59,178 nucleotides of DNA from Fimbriimonadaceae bacterium (GTDB taxonomy: Bacteria; Armatimonadota; UBA10988). Where the stretch lies: positions 1 to 59,178 of the forward strand of contig JADZEX010000097.1 of the NCBI GenBank assembly GCA_020850355.1, in the 5' to 3' direction. The notes beneath the pieces are model-generated. The model had not been told where the DNA came from. It worked only from the letters and a program-made list of their open reading frames with translations, and did no database searches. This document shows positions 1 to 6,654 of the stretch, piece by piece; position 1 is the first letter of the stretch, and each line of letters starts with the position of its first letter. The translations under genes and the position numbers were made by a program.

Positions 1-99
1 GGGCTTGCTTGAGTCGCCCCTTCGGGGCTTCTGGAGGGCGCAGCCCGCCCGCCACCGCCGGTCCGGGCTGGCTGTACGTGGTGGCACCGAAAACGGGTC
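1..99. repeat. Composite repeat, units B and C (partial copy at window edge)
   Basis: This stretch aligns without gaps over 99 bases to 20311-20409, with scattered substitutions. Both start with the same GGGCTTGCTTGAG block, run through a tight hairpin (GCCCCTTCGGGGC, a potential cUUCGg tetraloop in RNA) and end in GAAAACGGGTC. The copy is cut by the window start. No coding role is apparent, although the repeat is open in several frames and could be mistaken for protein. Confidence 0.75.
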
Positions 100-141
100 G
101 GCGGCGTCGGCCACCGCAACGGTTGCCGCTACATCGCCATT

Positions 142-185
142 CGGGTCAGGACCATTTATGGAGTACCATAAATGGTCCTGACCCG
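142..185. repeat. Perfect 20-bp inverted repeat with AGTA loop (unit C hairpin)
   Basis: Arms 142-161 and 166-185 are exact reverse complements of 20 bp around the loop AGTA. A diverged counterpart with the same AGTA loop lies at about 20404-20442, at the equivalent place in the other repeat copy. It may be a REP-like hairpin, a terminator or a protein-binding site. It sits 66 bp before the DUF2071 start and has no T tract. Confidence 0.75.
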
Positions 186-251
186 TTTAAGTGGCCGCTG
201 GTTGGGAGGTTCGCGCAGCGTGGTGGCCAAGGGGTGGGGTGGGAGCGGCGG

Positions 252-983
252 ATGGCGGGAGTGGCGGGGCGACCGTTCTTGACGGCGGCGTGGCGGCATT
301 TGGCGATGCTCAACTACGCGGTGGACCCGGCGGTGGTGCGGCCGCTGGTGCCGGCGGGGACGGCGCTCGACAGCTTTGGCGGGGTGACCTACGTCAGCCT
401 GGTCGGGTTCCTGTTCCGCGACACGCGGGTTGCCGGGTGGGCGGTGCCGGGGCATGTCCACTTCGAGGAGCTGAACCTGCGCTGCTACGTGCGGCGCGAG
501 GCCGCGGGCGAGGTACGGCGGGGGGTGGTGTTCGTCAAAGAGCTGGTCCCCCGCCACGCGATCACGGCGGTCGCGCGGTGGTGTTACGGGGAGAACTACC
601 AGACCGTCGCAATGCGCCACGCGTTGACCCGCGACGCGGGCGGGACGGTGACCGGCGCGGCCTACGAGTGGTGGCACGGCGGCTGGTGGAACCGCCTGGC
701 GGCCACCGCGACGGGGCCGGCCGGGCCGTTGCAGGCGGGCAGCGTGGCGGAGTTCATCACCGAGCACTACTGGGGCTACGCCCGCCGCCGCGATGGTAGC
801 ACCACGGAGTACCGCGTCGCGCACCCCCGCTGGACGGTCGCCCCGGCGACGGCCCAGTATGCCGGCGACGTGGCCGCGCTGTACGGTCCGCAGTGGGTGC
901 CCTACCTGCTCGGCGAGCCCCGCAGCGCCTTTCTGGTGGACGGCTCCCCGGTGGAGGTCTGGCCGGGCGAGCGGGTGGGGTAG
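252..983 (+). CDS. DUF2071 (YqjF-like) family protein
   Basis: The 243-residue product resembles the DUF2071/YqjF family of conserved cytoplasmic proteins, whose biochemical role is not established. Supporting features are the N-terminal block in which W-R-H-L is followed by an acidic P-A-x-V-R-P-L-V-P-x-G-T segment, a central F-E-E-L-N-L-R-x-Y-V strand, and the later W-W-H/E-H-Y-W-G-Y aromatic motifs. The start is the ATG at 252, preceded by GGGAG at 241-245. An upstream in-frame extension to position 9 runs through the non-coding repeat and is rejected. It ends with TAG and stands alone on the plus strand, with non-coding debris downstream. Confidence 0.75.
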   Translation: MAGVAGRPFLTAAWRHLAMLNYAVDPAVVRPLVPAGTALDSFGGVTYVSLVGFLFRDTRVAGWAVPGHVHFEELNLRCYVRREAAGEVRRGVVFVKELVPRHAITAVARWCYGENYQTVAMRHALTRDAGGTVTGAAYEWWHGGWWNRLAATATGPAGPLQAGSVAEFITEHYWGYARRRDGSTTEYRVAHPRWTVAPATAQYAGDVAALYGPQWVPYLLGEPRSAFLVDGSPVEVWPGERVG

Positions 984-1374
984 GCGGTCGACGTTGTTGC
1001 GGAGCAACGCCACGGCTTCACCGAGGACCGTCCCGAAATGGCGGCGCGGCAACAACGCAGCGGCGCGGCCCAGGAAGATCAGGTGCCCGCAGACTGCGTG
1101 CGGTTCTTGAGGCTCTTGCGGACGTCGAAGAGCAGGCCCTTCGTGCCAGCGCTCAGCAACAAGCCGTGCTTCTCATCAACCAGGTAGCTGTCCACGCCCT
1201 TGGTGCCATAGCCGCCCATGGACTGCTTGTCGCGACCGGGCGGTGCCCTTGGCCCCCGCCAGCCCGGCCGCCTGCAGGTGGGCCGTCACGACGGCCGTGA
1301 AGGCGAGGCTGACGCGCGCGGTGTAGTTCGCTGGTCGGCACTCCCCCGACCGACCGTCAACCCGCCCGGTCTGC
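984..1374. other. Non-coding gap with possible gene remnant
   Basis: I see no intact gene over about 390 bp. On the minus strand, a stop at 1079-1081 ends a reading frame whose last 45 or so residues look protein-like (M-G-G-Y-G-T-K-G-V-D-S-Y and then F-D-V-R-K-S-L-K-N-R). Upstream of about 1225 the protein-like signal moves to another frame (V-S-L-A-F-T-A-V-V-T-A-H-L-Q). This would fit a frameshifted 3' end of a lost gene. I cannot assign a family. Confidence 0.3.
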
Positions 1375-1380
1375 TATCCT
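1372..1380 (+). promoter_or_regulatory. Extended -10 promoter element (TGCTATCCT)
   Basis: TG-C-TATCCT places a predicted transcription start near 1387, immediately before the AGGAG ribosome site (1388-1392) and the ATG at 1400. No good -35 hexamer is seen. Similar TGNTATNNT elements precede several other genes here. Confidence 0.4.
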
Positions 1381-1399
1381 CAGCCCCAGGAGCCCCGCG

Positions 1400-2425
1400 A
1401 TGCGTCCTTTCCAGCCCCGTCTGCTGCCGGCGCCAGTCGGCGGCGGGTTCGCGATGGAGGACTTCTGGGTCTGGTGCGGCTCAGCCGCCCGCGGCGACGA
1501 TGGGCGGTACCACCTGTTCGCCTCCCGCTGGCCGCGGCGGGTGCCGTTCTTCATGGGCTACATCACCCGCAGCGAGGTGGTCCGCGCGGTCAGTGCCACG
1601 CCGGAGGGGCCCTACACCTTCCAGGAGGTGGTCTTGCCGGCCCGCGGGCCCGCCTACTGGGACGGCATCATGACCCACAACCCCAGCCTGCTGCGGGCGG
1701 GGGCCACCTGGCTGCTCTACTACATCGGCGCCACCACCGGCGAGCCGCTGCCGTCGGACGAGGCGCTCTGGCGGGGCGAGCTGGGGTGTACCCACCGCTG
1801 CTACCAGACGATCCGGATCGGACTCGCCACGGCGCCGAGCCTGGCCGGGCCGTGGACGCGCCGCGACCAGCCGGTGCTGCAGACGCGGCCGGGGCAGTGG
1901 GACGGCTCGGTAGTCACCAACCCGGCGCCCTGTCTGCTGCCCGACGGGCGGCTGCTGCTGCTCTACCGCTCCAACACCCCGCAGGGCCTGCGCCTGGGCG
2001 CCGCGCGGGCCGAGCACTGGTCGGCGCCGTTGGAGCGGATCCGCGACGAGCCGGTGCTGGCGGCGACTGCCGACCGCTTCGTCGAGGACCCCTACGTCTG
2101 GTGGGAAGACGGCTGCCTGCAACTGCTGGCCAAAGACATGACCGGCCAGATCACCGGCGAGCGCCACGGCGGGGTCCACGCCAGCTCGAGCGATGGCGGC
2201 GAGTGGACGGTTCACGGCGCGGCCTACAGCCGGCGAGTCCGCTGGAGCGACGGCCGTGAGACGGTCCAGGGCTGCCTGGAGCGGCCCAACCTGCTGCTGC
2301 AGGACGGTCGCCCGACGCATCTCTTCGCGGCCACCAGCGACGCGGCGGAGTCGTTCACGGCGCGGGCCAGCGACTTCGACACCCGCGGCCGCACCTGGAC
2401 GCTGGTCCTGCCGCTGCGCGACTGA
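1400..2425 (+). CDS. Glycoside hydrolase-like protein, five-bladed beta-propeller (GH43/GH130-like)
   Basis: The 341-residue protein has the repeating strand pattern of five-bladed propeller glycosidases (GH43/GH32/GH117/GH130 type). Each blade shows a W-D-G or E-D-P block followed by hydrophobic Y/W-Y strands. Likely active-site acids are in F-V-E-D-P-Y-V-W-W (centre) and the C-L-E-R-P-N block near residue 295. No signal peptide is visible, so it is probably cytoplasmic or an unconventional export substrate. The start at 1400 is supported by AGGAG nine bases upstream. It is transcribed alone; the stop is followed by a strong hairpin. The exact family and substrate cannot be fixed by eye. Confidence 0.65.
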   Translation: MRPFQPRLLPAPVGGGFAMEDFWVWCGSAARGDDGRYHLFASRWPRRVPFFMGYITRSEVVRAVSATPEGPYTFQEVVLPARGPAYWDGIMTHNPSLLRAGATWLLYYIGATTGEPLPSDEALWRGELGCTHRCYQTIRIGLATAPSLAGPWTRRDQPVLQTRPGQWDGSVVTNPAPCLLPDGRLLLLYRSNTPQGLRLGAARAEHWSAPLERIRDEPVLAATADRFVEDPYVWWEDGCLQLLAKDMTGQITGERHGGVHASSSDGGEWTVHGAAYSRRVRWSDGRETVQGCLERPNLLLQDGRPTHLFAATSDAAESFTARASDFDTRGRTWTLVLPLRD

Positions 2426-2441
2426 AGCGGCAACCCCAATG

Positions 2442-2487
2442 GGAACGGCGGCAGGTCAGTCCGAAGACTGAACACTGCCGCCGTTCC
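2442..2487. terminator. 12-bp stem-loop after the glycosidase gene
   Basis: GGAACGGCGGCA (2442-2453) pairs perfectly with TGCCGCCGTTCC (2476-2487), with a smaller inner CAGT/ACTG pairing. It begins 16 bp after the stop codon. There is no T tract, as with the other putative terminators in this GC-rich window. Confidence 0.5.
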
Positions 2488-2674
2488 GGTCGCGCAGGGG
2501 GGTTGGGTTGTACGGGTATCATCCCACGGTCGGTTGTCGCGAAAGTGAAGGCGATTTGACGGCCCGGCAACTGGCCTGTTTTTTCGCAGCATCCCAAATG
2601 TGGCGGCGGCGACGATCCGTCTTGGGGTTGGTTCGTCGCCGCCGCCAGGTCGCGCAGGGGGGTTGGGTTGTACG
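2488..2674. repeat. 27-bp direct repeat, two copies 160 bp apart
   Basis: An identical 27-base sequence, beginning GGTCGCGCAGGGG and ending GTTGTACG, occurs at 2488-2514 and 2648-2674. The bases between include no convincing gene. The rest of the 2426-2744 gap holds nothing else I can support. Confidence 0.7.
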
Positions 2675-2744
2675 AAAGAGTGTACCGCGTCCAGTTGAGA
2701 CGAAGTTGAACGATCACAAAGTGCGCGGGGATTGCTGAGAAGAG

Positions 2745-3251
2745 TCAGGCCGCTGGGGTCGGCAGCGGGGTGCTCCGGGCGGGAATGCCGCGGGCGAGGT
2801 GGCCGGGGGGCACGTCGCGGGTGACCACGGCGCCGGCGGCGACGATGCTGCCGTCGCCGATCGTCACGCCGCCCAGGACGATCGCGCCGGTGGCGATCCA
2901 GACGCGATCGCCGATCACGATCGGTGCCGCGGTATGGTCATCGACCGCCCTGGCACCCGGTGGTTGCACGAACTGGGCGAGATCGATCCGGCCGGTTTCG
3001 ACGATCGCATAGGGTGAGAGGCGGACGTCGTCGCCGAACATCAAGCCGCCCCGGCCGCCCAGGATCACGCCGTGGTTGAGGGTGCAGCGTTGGCCGATCT
3101 GGATCCGGTGCGGGTCGTAGAGCACGGGGTGCCCGTAGACCTGGGTCCCGTCGCCGACGCTCGCGGTTTCGGCGCGGAGCCAGCGCCGGCGGCTCCAACG
3201 GAAGAGCAGGTTGATCAGGTGGACTGCGCCGCGGTAGGCCTTGCCGAGCAT
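2745..3251 (-). CDS. Left-handed beta-helix acyltransferase (acetyltransferase)
   Basis: The 168-residue protein carries hexapeptide repeats of the LbH fold (I-G-Q-R-C-T, F-G-D-D-V-R, I-G-D-R-V-W-I, I-G-D-G-S-I) and the late V-W-I-A-T-G-A-I-V-L block and D-V-P-P-G segment typical of maltose/colanic-acid/NodL-type O-acetyltransferases that use acetyl-CoA. It is probably cytoplasmic and modifies a sugar of an exported polysaccharide. It lies 46 bp downstream of a methyltransferase on the same strand, opposite a divergent glycosyltransferase, which supports a polysaccharide-assembly role. The acceptor is unknown. Confidence 0.8.
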   Translation of the reverse strand: MLGKAYRGAVHLINLLFRWSRRRWLRAETASVGDGTQVYGHPVLYDPHRIQIGQRCTLNHGVILGGRGGLMFGDDVRLSPYAIVETGRIDLAQFVQPPGARAVDDHTAAPIVIGDRVWIATGAIVLGGVTIGDGSIVAAGAVVTRDVPPGHLARGIPARSTPLPTPAA

Positions 3252-3297
3252 CTTGAGTCCTGGGCCGCTGCGATGGTAGAGCGGAGGCCGCGGCAGG

Positions 3298-4098
3298 TCA
3301 AGCGGGCAGTCGCTCGTAGATCTGCAGCACGCTATGGCCGCAGGCGCGGACCGTGAGGCGGTTCAGCAACGCCGCCGCCGCCCGCCGTGCCAGGCGGGGT
3401 GGCGGGGCCACCAGGGCGCCGATCCGGCGCCCGGCCGCCGGCCACTCCTCGCGCAGGCCCAGGTCGCCGAACAGGTTGCGCTGGTGCAAGAGCCGAAAGC
3501 CGCTCGCCTCGACATCGTGCTGGACCAGACGCGGGCTGAGCGCGAACTGGTAGAAGCCGGGCGGCGCGGCGGGCGCGTCCCAGATCGGGTAGGCGCCGCG
3601 GGCCGCTCGCCGACGGCGCAGCCAGGTCAGCGCGGGGAAGCACAGGAAGTGGTAGCCGCCGGGCCGCAGGACCCGCGCCGCCTCGTCCAGGATCGGCTGA
3701 TAGCCGTTCCAGAAGTGCTCAATCACACCGAGCGACCAAAGACCGTCGACCGCTTGCGAAGCGACCGGCAACCGGAACACATCGCCGACCACCAGCGGCA
3801 GTTCCCCGACCTGCCGCCGCACGACGCGCAAGGTCTGGCGCGCGAAGTCCAGGCCGCTGGCGCGGTAGCCCTGGCGGTGTAGCGCGTAGACATAGCGCGC
3901 CGTGCCGCAGCCGGCTTCGAGCACCCGGCTGCCCGGTGCCAGGCGCCGTCGGGTTTCGGGCACCACCAGCGAGTCGTCGCCCCGCAGCGCCGCCTGGGCC
4001 GCGTCGTCGCTCAGCCAGTGGGCATCCCAGTACGCGGCAGTGGCTTCCTGACCCACGTAGATCAGCCGTTGCCGGGCGGCGTCGTAGTAGCGCGTCAA
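3298..4098 (-). CDS. Class I SAM-dependent methyltransferase
   Basis: SAM-binding motif I is V-L-E-A-G-C-G-T-A, followed by the acidic post-I turn (G-L-D-F-A), motif II around G-D-V-F-R-L-P and a W-S-L-G-V-I-E-H-F block as in UbiE/COQ5-like enzymes. I choose the TTG at 4098 because GGAGG lies five bases upstream. Earlier in-frame starts (ATG at 4140, TTG at 4167) have no ribosome site and would add a low-complexity tail. With this start it is 266 residues. It is probably co-transcribed with the acyltransferase and may methylate a glycan or lipid carrier. Confidence 0.8.
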   Translation of the reverse strand: MTRYYDAARQRLIYVGQEATAAYWDAHWLSDDAAQAALRGDDSLVVPETRRRLAPGSRVLEAGCGTARYVYALHRQGYRASGLDFARQTLRVVRRQVGELPLVVGDVFRLPVASQAVDGLWSLGVIEHFWNGYQPILDEAARVLRPGGYHFLCFPALTWLRRRRAARGAYPIWDAPAAPPGFYQFALSPRLVQHDVEASGFRLLHQRNLFGDLGLREEWPAAGRRIGALVAPPPRLARRAAAALLNRLTVRACGHSVLQIYERLPA

Positions 4099-4208
4099 CC
4101 GTACCTCCAGGCAGCCTCCGCACGGCCGGCCCCGCGGCATGGTAGCGCAGCCGGCCAACGCCGACAAGGCACCGGGCGCCGCCGCGCGACGGCCACCGGC
4201 GGCCGGTA

Positions 4209-4217
4209 TGGTATGAT
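4209..4217 (+). promoter_or_regulatory. Extended -10 promoter element (TGGTATGAT)
   Basis: TG-G-TATGAT lies 24 bp before the ATG of the double glycosyltransferase, giving a predicted start near 4224. A poor -35 (around 4189) is consistent with an extended -10 promoter. Confidence 0.45.
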
Positions 4218-4241
4218 GCCATCCTGCGAGAGAACGCCGGG

Positions 4242-6518
4242 ATGCACATCCTCCGCCTGGCCTTCCGCCTGCCGCCCTGCCCGGGTGGTGAGGAGCGGCA
4301 TGTCTGGGAACTGAGTCGCGAACAGGGCGCGGCGGGACACCAGGTCACGCTGCTGCACGTCCACGGCGAGGATCCCGGGTTGCCGGGCGTCACCGCGGTC
4401 CGCTTGGATCCGCGCCCGGCGCGCTCCGATGCGCTGGCCGACTGGTTCTTCGGCCAGGCCGCCCAGCGCTGGCTGCGGGCGCAACCGCGGGCCGCCTGGC
4501 CGCAGCTCGTCCACGCCCACGGCGACTGGCCCCTGGCCTGGCACGCCGCAGCGCTCGGCGGGCGGTTTGGAGCACCCACCATGGTGACCCTCCACGGCGG
4601 GCTGGGCGCCGATCATTGGCTGCGTCACGGGCTGCGCCGAGTGGCCTTCAACCGCGTCGATCAGGTCTTCTCGGTCTCGGCCCACAACGCCGACCGCTTG
4701 CGCCGGCTGGGGGTCGTGACGCCGATCCAAAACCAGCACAGCGGCACGCTGGTCGAGCGGCTACGGGCACTGCCCTACCAGCCCGCCGCCCGGCCCCGGC
4801 TGTTGGCGGTCGGGCGGCTCGACCCGGTCAAGGGCTTCGACGTGCTGATCGCTGCGGCGCGGCGGCTGGTGGCCGAGTTCGGCGACCTGGAAGTGCTGAT
4901 CGCCGGCGATGGCCCCGAGCGCGACCGTTTGTCGGTCCTGGCGGCTGACCTGCCGCAGGTGCGGCTGCTGGGCGAGCAGACCCGGCAGCAGGTCTACGAG
5001 CTGCTGCGCAGCAGTTGGCTGTTTTGCTCGACGTCGGTCGACCTGCCGTGGATCTCGGAGGGCCTGCCGACCACCATCATCGAGGCGTTGGGCGCCGAGC
5101 TGCCGGTGGTCGCCAGCGCCGTAGGCGGCTGCGGCGAGGTCGTCCGCGACGGCCTCAACGGTCGGCTGGTCCCCCCGGGCGACGCCGCGGCGTTGGCCAC
5201 AGCGGTCGCCGAGTTGCTGCGCGATGCCGCGCTGCGGGCCGACTTGCGCGCCGGCGCCAGCGCCAGCGGGGCGCGCTGCGACTGGTCGCAGGTGGCGGCC
5301 GTCTTCAGCGGTGTCGGGCAGCAACTGCTGGCGGCCCGCGGCCCGGCGGCGCCGCCGCGGCTGGTCACCGTGGGCAAGGCCCGCTCCGAGCTGGACCTCA
5401 CCGCCGACCCGCTCAACGGGCCGACCTGGCTGGCGCTGGCAGCGCGCGGGGTGGCGGTCGAGCTGGTGACGGTCTCGGCGGCGGCGGCGGGCCATTGTCA
5501 GGCGCTGCCGGCGATCCGCGTCCACGGCCTGCCGCCGACTCCCGGCTGGCGCGGCCACGTCGACTTCCTGCGCCGCGGACGCCGGCTCTGCGCGACGCTC
5601 GCCCGCGCCTGGCGGCCGACAGCCTTTTGGGCCAGCGACCCGCTCGACGGCGGCCTGGTCGCCTGGCTGGCCGCCCGCGCGGCCCGGCGGCCGTTCGTGC
5701 TGCACCTCCAGGGCGACTTCTTCCGGCTCAGCCCAACCCGCTGGAACGGCCCGATCCGCTGGGGCATGGGCCGCCTGGCCGCCTTCCTGGCCCGCCGTGC
5801 GGCGCGGGTGCGGGTGCTGACCCAGGCCCAAGTCGCTGACCTGACGTCGCGCGGCGTGCCCGCCGAGCGGGTCGTGGTGATCCCGCCGCGGACCGACATG
5901 AGCCTCTACGAACCGGCCCGCTGGGCGGCCGAGCGCCAACCGCGGCGCGCCGCGTGGGGCTGGACCGAGCAGCGCGTGCTGCTGTTCGTGGGCGCCCTCA
6001 ACCCCAGCAAAGGGCTCGACCTGCTGCTCACCGCGGCCGCCGAGTTGCGGCCCGACGCGCCAGACCTGCGCTACGTGCTGGTCGGCGGCGGCCCCCTGGA
6101 GCCGTGGCTGCGCGCCGAGGTGGCGCGGCTCGGGCTGGACGACTGCGTCCTCCTGGCCGGGCCGGTGCCCTACGACGAACTCCCCGGCTGGCTGGCCGCG
6201 GCTGACGGCCTGATCGCCCCCAGCCGCGACGAGGGTCTGGCCCGCAGCGCGGTGCAGGCGGCGGCGATGGAACGGCCGGTGATCGTCACCACCGTCGGCG
6301 GCAACGCCGATCTGGTGAACCCGGGCGAGACCGGCTGGCTGGTCGCCCCCACCGTCCCGGCGATCCGCGCCGCCCTGGCCGAATACGCCGCCCTCGACGC
6401 TGCGACACTGGCCGCGATGGGCCGCGCCGGGCGGCCGCTGGTGGTCGGTCGCTTCGGCTTCGAGGCCAACATCGCCCTGCTCGACGAGTTGCTGGTGCAG
6501 CCGTTCGTCGTTCGCTGA
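4242..6518 (+). CDS. Double-headed GT4-type glycosyltransferase (two fused GT-B domains)
   Basis: Two complete GT4-like units are fused in 758 residues. Unit 1 is about residues 1-365: H-G-G-L-G in the N-lobe, L-L-A-V-G-R-L-D-P-V-K-G in the C-lobe, and the E-x7-E motif EGLPTTIIE near residue 273. Unit 2 is about 370-758: L-L-F-V-G-A-L-N-P-S-K-G, and EGLARSAVQ near 664. GT4 enzymes transfer sugars from nucleotide-sugars to glycan or lipid acceptors at the cytoplasmic membrane face. In unit 2 the second Glu of E-x7-E is Gln, so its activity may be altered. The gene is transcribed divergently from the methyltransferase/acyltransferase pair, and together they look like a polysaccharide gene group. 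Confidence 0.85.
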   Translation: MHILRLAFRLPPCPGGEERHVWELSREQGAAGHQVTLLHVHGEDPGLPGVTAVRLDPRPARSDALADWFFGQAAQRWLRAQPRAAWPQLVHAHGDWPLAWHAAALGGRFGAPTMVTLHGGLGADHWLRHGLRRVAFNRVDQVFSVSAHNADRLRRLGVVTPIQNQHSGTLVERLRALPYQPAARPRLLAVGRLDPVKGFDVLIAAARRLVAEFGDLEVLIAGDGPERDRLSVLAADLPQVRLLGEQTRQQVYELLRSSWLFCSTSVDLPWISEGLPTTIIEALGAELPVVASAVGGCGEVVRDGLNGRLVPPGDAAALATAVAELLRDAALRADLRAGASASGARCDWSQVAAVFSGVGQQLLAARGPAAPPRLVTVGKARSELDLTADPLNGPTWLALAARGVAVELVTVSAAAAGHCQALPAIRVHGLPPTPGWRGHVDFLRRGRRLCATLARAWRPTAFWASDPLDGGLVAWLAARAARRPFVLHLQGDFFRLSPTRWNGPIRWGMGRLAAFLARRAARVRVLTQAQVADLTSRGVPAERVVVIPPRTDMSLYEPARWAAERQPRRAAWGWTEQRVLLFVGALNPSKGLDLLLTAAAELRPDAPDLRYVLVGGGPLEPWLRAEVARLGLDDCVLLAGPVPYDELPGWLAAADGLIAPSRDEGLARSAVQAAAMERPVIVTTVGGNADLVNPGETGWLVAPTVPAIRAALAEYAALDAATLAAMGRAGRPLVVGRFGFEANIALLDELLVQPFVVR

Positions 6519-6654
6519 CCGGCGGCGCCGGGGCGCAGGGCAGGCGGCCGCCCGGCGGATTCCGTGGAACAGTCCACCACGCTGACGAGGTTACATCACC
6601 AGGTTGAGTGGCTAGGCCACCGGGGCCGAGGCCGGCAACCTGGGAGTTGTTTCG

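Noticed and set aside
3298-4167. Longer methyltransferase start at 4167
   Set aside because: That codon is TTG without a ribosome site and the added residues are low-complexity; the TTG at 4098 has GGAGG at good spacing.
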